The notes below the pieces were generated by a model. The model did no database searches. It saw nothing but the letters and a program-made list of their open reading frames with translations, and had not been told where the DNA came from. Below, piece by piece: positions 58,435-64,000 of a stretch of DNA of 64,000 nt (position 1 is its first letter; the number at the start of each line of letters is the position of its first letter). Where the stretch lies: assembly GCF_001718695.1 (NCBI RefSeq), contig NZ_CP013420.1:2418001-2482000 (forward strand). Reading direction: 5' to 3'. This DNA comes from Burkholderia ubonensis (GTDB lineage Bacteria; Pseudomonadota; Gammaproteobacteria; Burkholderiales; Burkholderiaceae). The translations under genes were made by a program, and so were the position numbers.

Positions 58435-58668
58435 CCTCATGCGGACGCCGGTGGCATCCTCATCTACCTGCAGAATTACAAAGACGCAAAATCGCGTCCG
58501 GAGCAATCGGCCAAGTATCTGGAAAGCGAGCAGGGCATCGAATGCGACCGCGAGGACGCGACTAGGCCAGGGCTTGCATTCTCGACAGCTGCGCCCCACG
58601 CCGGCACGGGATTGCCCTACAAAGTTCGCCACATGATTGGCTATCTCCGGCACGACCCGGACAAATAA
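58435..58668 (+). pseudogene. 3' fragment of an unrecognised gene
   Basis: A 77-codon open segment immediately after a TAG (58432-58434), ending at TAA 58666-58668, without a usable start codon. The translation is convincingly coding: GILIYLQNYKDAKSRPEQSA, GIECDREDATRPGLAFST and PYKVRHMIGYLRHDPDK. It follows the PAAR gene on the same strand, where a T6SS effector or its immunity gene often sits. I cannot name the family. Probably the C-terminal remnant of such a gene. Confidence 0.5.
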
Positions 58669-58689
58669 CGAGTCGCTGGCAGCCGGTCT

Positions 58690-59058
58690 TCAAATTTGCA
58701 ACGCAAGAGTCATCTGCCGGCCGGAGTCGGTGCGCGGCATGTCCGACCGTCCACCGAATGCTGCCGTGGGACGGCTGTTCACAAGCGCATACTCCCCGAC
58801 CCGGTGCATCCGCCCGCACTCGGACGGCTGACGGCTCCACAGGGTTGCAATTTTGTATCCCTCCTTGCGGAGCTCCACAATCCGCGGCCGCGGGTCAACG
58901 ATGTCGAGAAACCGCACCGCCTCCAACGTTGTTACGCCACCGCACATCTTCATCGCCTCGAGCAGGCGGGCGCGCTGATGCGCAGCGGTGTTCTCAGGCC
59001 AGTTGGCGATGATGCTGCTGAACAATGAATGGTCCAGCCGTCCGTTTTGCTTGTGCAT
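58690..59058 (-). CDS. Phage-type helix-turn-helix protein
   Basis: A 122-residue protein. An HTH-like region (RARLLEAMKMCGGVTTLEAV) is followed by PRIVELRKEGYKIATLW, the pattern of small winged-helix proteins that are frequent in Burkholderia prophages and genomic islands. The C-terminus is variable. It may mark the edge of a prophage remnant. No other structural phage gene is intact nearby. Confidence 0.65.
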   Translation of the reverse strand: MHKQNGRLDHSLFSSIIANWPENTAAHQRARLLEAMKMCGGVTTLEAVRFLDIVDPRPRIVELRKEGYKIATLWSRQPSECGRMHRVGEYALVNSRPTAAFGGRSDMPRTDSGRQMTLALQI

Positions 59059-59194
59059 TCGACGCTAACGTAGTGGGGATGAGGTCCATTGTTGGCCACA
59101 TGCTTCAAAACGTAGCTACCGAAATACCTGACTAATCGAGCGCCGAATCGTCCGGCCAAAATTCGGCCATTTTTGAGCCTATTTGGGCCGCCTG

Positions 59195-60037
59195 TTATTC
59201 GGCGGGATGGTCAGGCTCCAAACCGATTTCGCGACGGAGCATGTCCAGGTGGTCGACTGCGACAATCCTGTCAGTCTCATCCGGAATGCGCTGGGCGAGC
59301 GCAAGCATCGCTTGGAATATCTCGCTGGTTGTCTGCGGCAGCGCGACCGCGGGGAGCATCTTCGGCGGAATGCTTGCCCGTGCAATCACGAGGTGCGCGA
59401 GGTTCTCGCTCTCGGCGGTTTGACGCCGTTTATCGTCTACGTAACGCGCGATGGAGGCTCGCTCGACATCGGTCAGGATTTTCCGGACGGCGCGCGATTC
59501 GGTGTCTTCCCAAACACGCGCAGCCACCGTAGCGATGAACTTGTTCGGATAGTCTCCGCACATCTCGTAAAGCGCTCGGGCAAGGTGCAAGACGAATGTG
59601 CGCCGTTCCTCGAATGCCGGGCGGCCGGCAGAGCGAGTTTTGACCGCAGATGCTACATCGTGCAGGTGTTTGAACTGCCCAAAGAAACTCGCCTGGAGCT
59701 GCGACGGCACCCAGAAGGAAGTCTCAGCCAGCAGGGAAGACTCAAAGGCCTCCGCGCGCTTCATCACTGCCTGGACAGCTGCGGCAGTGGGCAACAGCTC
59801 GGACGGCTCGTCGTCGACGCAAGCCACGAACGCGAGCGCGACCTGAGTAATCGCCGTGACCTGCAGCACGGTCCCCTTGCCGAACACGGAACGCTTGAAG
59901 AAGCTCCGTACAGTGGGCTGGTCCAGGAAGCTCTTATACCAGGCGGACCCCGCTTTATCCGCCTGACCGAGCCGCAGGAAATGTCGGGCTTCTTCGCACG
60001 TTGAGCGGAGGGTCTCGTTCGCTTCCAGAACAATCAT
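59195..60037 (-). CDS. Unknown 280-residue protein, last gene of the protease operon
   Basis: Mostly alpha-helical by composition, no signal peptide or membrane segment, and no motif that I recognise (for example RSFFKRSVFGKGTVLQVTAI; ALYEMCGDYPNKFIATVAAR). It is on the same strand as the trypsin-like gene. Its ATG overlaps the stop of a small ORF by four bases, which supports an operon. It could be a partner or regulator of the protease. Confidence 0.6.
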   Translation of the reverse strand: MIVLEANETLRSTCEEARHFLRLGQADKAGSAWYKSFLDQPTVRSFFKRSVFGKGTVLQVTAITQVALAFVACVDDEPSELLPTAAAVQAVMKRAEAFESSLLAETSFWVPSQLQASFFGQFKHLHDVASAVKTRSAGRPAFEERRTFVLHLARALYEMCGDYPNKFIATVAARVWEDTESRAVRKILTDVERASIARYVDDKRRQTAESENLAHLVIARASIPPKMLPAVALPQTTSEIFQAMLALAQRIPDETDRIVAVDHLDMLRREIGLEPDHPAE

Positions 60038-60209
60038 GTGTGCACCTTCAGGCCTTTCATGTACGCGACACCGCGCGACGTTCGTTCGACTACCGAGTTG
60101 ATGTCATCGCTAAGCGCTGCGCCGCCAACCAAAGCGAGGCAACCCAGCACCGCACGGCGCGCAGGTGCGCGGTTGTGAGCTCTGCATTCTTCGAATGGAC
60201 GCCAACCAT
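60034..60209 (-). pseudogene. Small membrane protein gene, apparently frameshifted
   Basis: A strong GGAGG precedes ATG 60209, whose frame reads MVGVHSKNAELTTAHLRA and soon hits a stop. A second frame, starting at about 60155, continues RRAVLGCLALVGGAALSDDI and SVVERTSRGVAYMKGLKVHT to TGA 60034-60036. That stop overlaps the next gene's ATG. Joining the two gives a protein of about 57 residues with one hydrophobic segment. The break is in a GCGCGC run, so a small indel or a sequencing error is likely. The alternative is an 87-codon ORF from TTG 60297. Confidence 0.4.
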
Positions 60210-60297
60210 GGTTGCCTCCGGAGCTGGCGAAACGCCAGTCTAGCCTAAACAAGACGACGGTCGACCAAGTCATCCAGTCTGTTCGAGCCGGCCGCAA

Positions 60298-61104
60298 TCA
60301 TTTAGAGGCGTGGGGCTGCCCGCCAAGAAACGCAAGCGGGTTGAGGCCGATAGCGATAGTGCAACCAGATGGCACGCGTGCTCGGCCATCGGCTCCGTAT
60401 TCAACGGCGGTCATAGCGCGCTGAGATAGAATCCCGATAGCCTCGCCCCGCTCGTTGAACACTGGGCCGCCGCTGGCGCCGGGATGCATTGCGTTGTCGA
60501 TATACATGACATCGCATTCGAGGGTTCCGAGACCAGAGACTGTCGTCACTATCCGCCTGAGGTTGCCGATATGCCCTTGCTTGATGAGCGGGCCCGTCAT
60601 GTCGGCCATGTAGCCCTTGTCCATGGCTGCCTTGAATTCGGCGGCGCCCTTTGTCTCTGGCAAGAGTAGTCGGTCAATGTCGAACGGGAGGCGCAGCTCT
60701 TCAGAATAGCCTGCCAGGAATACGCGCTGGCCAAGTCGCGGCGTATCCCCAAGCACGACCGGTATCCGAGGAACCTCCGTCGGAAACGGCTCCTTCGGAT
60801 TCAGCATCGCGATGTCCAGCTGGACCGGCTGCGAAAATCCCGGGACTTCTATGTTCATGGAGCAAAGCTGGACCGCATACTCTGCGACCGGCAAACCCTG
60901 GAACTTGCAGAATATTTTTAGCGCCGGGTCGATGTAATCGCTGTGCCGAATCGGGAACCGCCCGGTGACGACGTGCGCGGCCGTAATCACCTGACCGTTC
61001 GGAAGAAACGCAAAGCCTGAGCCCTCGCTGATTTTCTCGTCGTCAAGGAAGACCGTGACAGAGCAGCACGCGGATGAGATTCGATTGTAGAGTTCTTCGA
61101 GCAT
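60298..61104 (-). CDS. Trypsin-like serine protease
   Basis: Serine protease with the trypsin/HtrA fold, 268 residues, no signal peptide and no PDZ domain, so probably cytoplasmic. The triad can be placed: His in NGQVITAAHVVTG, Asp in PVQLDIAMLNPKEP, Ser in MHPGASGGPVFNERGEAIGI. Small cytoplasmic trypsin-like proteins without PDZ occur in phage-defence loci as effectors. It is the first clear gene of a leftward group with two unknown proteins. Confidence 0.88.
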   Translation of the reverse strand: MLEELYNRISSACCSVTVFLDDEKISEGSGFAFLPNGQVITAAHVVTGRFPIRHSDYIDPALKIFCKFQGLPVAEYAVQLCSMNIEVPGFSQPVQLDIAMLNPKEPFPTEVPRIPVVLGDTPRLGQRVFLAGYSEELRLPFDIDRLLLPETKGAAEFKAAMDKGYMADMTGPLIKQGHIGNLRRIVTTVSGLGTLECDVMYIDNAMHPGASGGPVFNERGEAIGILSQRAMTAVEYGADGRARVPSGCTIAIGLNPLAFLGGQPHASK

Positions 61105-61183
61105 GAGGCATTCATAAGTGAGAGTTCAGGCTTCGTCTGGCGGCGTGGACTGAAGTCGTGCCACGCGGCTGCGCTCGCCACCG

Positions 61184-61423
61184 TCAACGATTGCCGAGAT
61201 TCTTCCCGAGGCTGGCATTGCGCCTCGCACGCATCTGCTCTACGAAGCGCGCGTTAGCACTGGGCACCTCCAGTTCGGGCTTCTGCGGCGGAGCGGCAGG
61301 CGCTGGAACGATGATAGGTCCGCACTGAATGCCGAGCGCTTCTGCCTGTGGTGGGCGTAGGACAACTCGATGGATTGTTCTTAACTCTTGGCTATCAATG
61401 AAAAAGACCCATAAATTTCTCAA
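61184..61423 (-). pseudogene. 3' remnant of an unknown gene
   Basis: A 79-codon frame whose C-terminal half looks coding (IIVPAPAAPPQKPELEVPSA, then ARFVEQMRARRNASLGKNL). Its apparent N-terminus lies in a terminator hairpin (61406-61433) and has no good start. It is therefore probably the end of a truncated gene. No family is recognised. Confidence 0.35.
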
Positions 61424-61440
61424 TTTATGGGTCCGTTTTT
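61406..61440. terminator. Perfect bidirectional terminator hairpin
   Basis: GACCCATAAATT (61406-61417) and AATTTATGGGTC (61422-61433) form a 12-pair stem with a TCTC loop. It is followed by CGTTTTT on the plus strand and TTTTT on the minus strand. It separates the protease group from the region to the right. Confidence 0.85.
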
Positions 61441-61743
61441 CTCAGGATATGCGTCTATCTACTGCAGGGAAACGGAATTCTCTAGACTGCGCCCCCTTAA
61501 GAATCAAGCACTTGCGAACGAACTTGGTCTGTCCGTTCGGACCACCCGAACCGAAATGGTTGGACTGCCCGGACTTGTGACGCGAATTCGTTAGACTGGG
61601 ATGCTCACCCTAGCCCTACGGCCTTTCCAGCGATGTCCGAGGAGTCCGGGCGGGTTGGAGGGACGGCCGACCACACCGCCGTTCAAGCGGCGCTCCCACT
61701 CGTTCCGAGTGAGGGGCATGCCATGTGGACCGTCCGCCGTCGT
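61441..61743. other. Region without a gene
   Basis: About 300 bases between the terminator and the decayed passenger gene. Leftward frames (61591-61950, 61616-61945) overlap the better-supported rightward remnant and show no family features. AACGAACTTGGTCTGTCCGT and GAATTCGTTAGACTGG look like remnants of mobile DNA but no inverted repeats or duplications were found by eye. Confidence 0.3.
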
Positions 61744-61986
61744 TAGGCATACGGCAATATTGTTCCCCCGTGCTTGCAGGCTCCGAATCAACGCTATTGC
61801 TCGGCTCTGACATGCCACCGGGAGCGTCGGCGCCGTCGGCAGCGTCAGCGCATGAGTAGTGACCGCAACTATCGAGAAAACCAAGCGCGTGCGCAGGCGA
61901 CCGGGCGTGCGCGGCATCCGGACTATCGATGTCCGCACCGCGCAACGCATCCTACCTATCGGGAGCGAAATTGCATTCTGCAGTGA
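61744..61986 (+). pseudogene. Decayed zinc-finger/HPDYW-repeat passenger gene
   Basis: The frame after the TAG near 61744 reads NIVPPCLQAPNQRYCSALTC and RRRRRQRQRMSSDRNYRENQ, then RHPDYRCPHRATHPTYRERN to TGA 61984-61986. From memory, intact proteins of this kind in Burkholderia and Ralstonia start with a CxxC zinc finger and have HPDYW repeats; they accompany transposons. Here the first CxxC and the Trp residues are lost and there is no start. It is a fossil of a mobile element. Confidence 0.5.
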
Positions 61987-62020
61987 AGGTGCGTATACAA
62001 TGTAACATCGTTACCCTTGA

Positions 62021-63124
62021 TTAGTTCTGCTCTTCCGCCCCAATTGCTCCCTTTTCCTTTGCGATTCGATACAACAGGGTAAAGTCGAACAGTGGCAGAC
62101 CGTAGGTAAAACTAGGCAATATTGTGTCTCGCTTCACTTTCTTGGCTGCATTTACATGCCAATGATCCGGACCAAATGGTACGTCAGGGTGGTGGGCCGC
62201 CGAATCCACCTTCGCCTTGTGTACTTCTGACGGATCCGTAAGGACGTATGCGTAATCGGTGAAGGTTCGCAGTCTAAGTTTCCACTGCCAACCGGACGGG
62301 TAAGTGAAAGCGAGATGGGTTCCATTATCCCGATCATCCCTCACCACCGAGGTTGCGCCTAAATTCGCGCGCATATATTCCGCGAGAGGGTCGATAAGCT
62401 CTTTCGGTATTGAGTTCGTCTTAATGAGGTTCGAGAGGTCTAGGCCCATCGAAAACACCGCGTTCATAAAAGAAAGTACAGACGGGTGTGTCTGAACTTC
62501 CTCGAGGTGTTGAGCACAAAGCTGCAACATGAACATCACTGCCGAGCCGCTCCCGACTGTCGAGTGCGCGTAGCGCGTCGCCGGTGCGCCGCAAACCAAG
62601 CAACCTTTCCCGCTTCCTATGATGACGGCTCTCTCTACCGATGTATTGCTAATTCGCCCCTCGGCCATCTGGGTAGCAGCCGCGTAGCGGCGGGCTTGTT
62701 CGTCTCGCCAGTCTCGGAAGATTCGAATCGTATTCTCCGTCTGCAAAGCACTTATCAAGACACCCTCGTCTGCGAATACCTCGGCGCTAGAGTGCTCGAA
62801 GCTTTGTTTGCCGCGAACCTCTTCCGCAGCCAACGAGCCACGATATCTGTACGTGCGGATGAAACCACAGTTTTCCCGTGGTCCGTATATTGCAAGCTCG
62901 ATTCCTTCCCTTACCAAACGAACCCGCCGGTCGGCGTGACGTCGAAGCGTGCTCCAAACTCGAGGGGAGTGCGTAACCTGCTGCCACAGCCACTCGGGTT
63001 GCCTTACGTGTTCAACAAACATATAGGCAAGCGTCGTGATGAAGCCATCAATACTCGCACCTGTACTGTCCGCAAGTCCTACTTCCTGAATTTGCCTGTC
63101 AATGTTGAAAAGAGGCGATTTCAT
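62021..63124 (-). CDS. Unknown 367-residue protein with a putative zinc ribbon
   Basis: No signal peptide or membrane segment. Near residues 173-210 a CLVC pair is followed by AHSTVGSGSAVMFMLQLCAQ and a His, giving a possible C2-x-CH zinc site. The C-terminus has SAAHHPDVPFGPDHWHVN, a His-rich end that weakly recalls the DUF6516-type ending. It follows the membrane-protein gene by 57 bases on the same strand. It could be the effector of a two-gene immunity or toxin module; no function is assigned. Confidence 0.6.
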   Translation of the reverse strand: MKSPLFNIDRQIQEVGLADSTGASIDGFITTLAYMFVEHVRQPEWLWQQVTHSPRVWSTLRRHADRRVRLVREGIELAIYGPRENCGFIRTYRYRGSLAAEEVRGKQSFEHSSAEVFADEGVLISALQTENTIRIFRDWRDEQARRYAAATQMAEGRISNTSVERAVIIGSGKGCLVCGAPATRYAHSTVGSGSAVMFMLQLCAQHLEEVQTHPSVLSFMNAVFSMGLDLSNLIKTNSIPKELIDPLAEYMRANLGATSVVRDDRDNGTHLAFTYPSGWQWKLRLRTFTDYAYVLTDPSEVHKAKVDSAAHHPDVPFGPDHWHVNAAKKVKRDTILPSFTYGLPLFDFTLLYRIAKEKGAIGAEEQN

Positions 63125-63181
63125 AGCTCGATTTTTGACGGTGCTCGGGTTTTGCGAGGCGAAACCCAGTGCGCACGGTGG

Positions 63182-63949
63182 TTATTGTTTGCTGATGCTG
63201 TCGATGGAAAACCGGCGGACAATGCGAGGCACGCGTAGATTCACTAGAAATTCGACTCCAAAGACGATTAGCAAAAATTCCCCAGGGGTAATGAGGAGCA
63301 GACCGAGAATTGTCTTTGGGTCGGGCGTCAGTTTGAACGACATAACAATCCAAACACCGACCGCGAAGAGAGGGACCGCGAGCATAGGGGCCAGTCGATA
63401 TAAGCGCCTTCGGCCAACAGGGAGGAAGGCGCCGGTCGTAACCCGGCCGAGCGACTTAACAGGCTGAAATCCATCGACGGTACCGACGACGTTTGGCACT
63501 CGTGTAGACGACGTGTGAATGACCTCGAAGATCACGCTTGCGCCTTGCCCCCAATGCGCGAATTCGATCCTCCAGCTGCAATCATCCGATGGAACTGCAG
63601 CAACCTTCACTGCATCATCATCGCGGTGAACGGTTTTGACCGAGAGAATTTTGCCATCGTCACCCAGAGTGATTCGCAAAGGGTTATCGGCGACCACGTC
63701 GTCGGGCTTAATCGGCCCCTTACCAGAATTCCACACCGAAACGAGAGATCTGGTGATTCGGTCGACGGGTTCGCCGTTATGGGACACGACCAAGCCATCT
63801 AGCGCGTCGCGTTTGTGAATGACGGTTTCGCCGTCCGCACAGTACTTGATGCGGCGGCGATCATTCCAGCGGGCGTAGCCGGTACCCAGTGCAAAGCTGA
63901 TGATGGGAGATAGAAAACTCCAGCTGCCAGTGACCATTCCGTTCCTCAT
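63182..63949 (-). CDS. Unknown membrane protein with a soluble beta-rich domain
   Basis: A 255-residue protein from ATG 63949, preferred over ATG 63979 because GGAGG stands nine bases before it. One N-terminal hydrophobic stretch (WSFLSPIISFALGTGYARW), a soluble beta-rich domain of about 130 residues, and two C-terminal membrane helices (LAPMLAVPLFAVGVWIVM; ILGLLLITPGEFLLIVFG). The soluble domain includes SLVSVWNSGKGPIKPDDVV. No family recognised. With the next gene it forms a probable operon. Confidence 0.65.
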   Translation of the reverse strand: MRNGMVTGSWSFLSPIISFALGTGYARWNDRRRIKYCADGETVIHKRDALDGLVVSHNGEPVDRITRSLVSVWNSGKGPIKPDDVVADNPLRITLGDDGKILSVKTVHRDDDAVKVAAVPSDDCSWRIEFAHWGQGASVIFEVIHTSSTRVPNVVGTVDGFQPVKSLGRVTTGAFLPVGRRRLYRLAPMLAVPLFAVGVWIVMSFKLTPDPKTILGLLLITPGEFLLIVFGVEFLVNLRVPRIVRRFSIDSISKQ

Positions 63950-64000
63950 TATTTTGTGCCTCCAGTTAACGTGAGGCATTGGCCGTTACTGCCCGGGCTT

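Noticed and set aside
60034..60297. 87-codon ORF starting at TTG 60297
   Set aside because: The first two thirds look non-coding; the GGAGG-preceded ATG at 60209 in another frame is the better start, so it is listed as a frameshifted small gene.
61591..61950. Two leftward ORFs (61591-61950 and 61616-61945)
   Set aside because: They are antisense to the zinc-finger/HPDYW remnant, which has real similarity features.

Overview
The window is from a high-GC betaproteobacterium. The 16S rRNA, the order of the gsp, fli and T6SS genes and the codon use point to Burkholderia sensu stricto, most likely a Burkholderia cepacia complex member, on chromosome 1. No species call is justified by eye.

Layout. 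1-10287 is a type II secretion locus (gspD-E-F, gspC inverted, gspG-H-I-J-K-L-M-N). 10312-14766 is an EmrB-type efflux module (NodT-family outer membrane lipoprotein, small membrane protein, MarR regulator, DHA2 MFS pump) with no membrane-fusion subunit. 14889-17163 is a LysR regulator divergent from cidA/lrgA-cidB/lrgB. 17392-21906 is the flagellar operon fliL-M-N-O-P-Q-R, in which fliL carries a +1 frameshift. 22062-28440 holds an NMT1/SsuA-type ABC importer, a TctE/TctD-like two-component system and a porin. 28781-33828 is a type III restriction-modification pair; its Res subunit lacks the lysine of the nuclease motif. 34068-35241 holds three small secreted proteins. 35473-37692 is egtB-egtD (ergothioneine), with egtD frameshifted. 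38239-39581 is an AhpD-like protein plus an ECF41 sigma factor with a recognisable ECF41 promoter. A tRNA-Val(GAC) follows. An orphan Imm71/72-like immunity gene sits behind a decayed ORF. 42274-45322 is an ECF sigma/anti-sigma operon divergent from a catalase-like protein and cytochrome b561; a matched pair of promoter motifs lies between them. 45724-50806 is a complete rRNA operon without spacer tRNAs.

After the rRNA operon the DNA becomes accessory: more AT-rich, with broken genes and unfamiliar ORFs. It holds a SymE-like toxin, a decayed PAAR gene, and a type VI secretion effector cassette (VgrG, LCAT-like lipase effector, Tli4-like immunity protein, PAAR). Then come a gene fragment, a phage-type HTH protein, a trypsin-like protease operon with unknown partners, a decayed transposon-type passenger gene, and an unknown two-gene module (membrane protein plus zinc-ribbon protein) at the right end.

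How the parts connect. The T2SS, flagellar export genes and T6SS cassette give three secretion/export systems. The two ECF modules and egtBD are oxidative-stress functions. The Mod methyltransferase may be an epigenetic regulator rather than part of a working restriction system. Two single-base frameshifts (fliL, egtD) fall next to short homopolymers, so sequencing error must be excluded before they are read as biology. I saw no CRISPR array, integrase or intact transposase.
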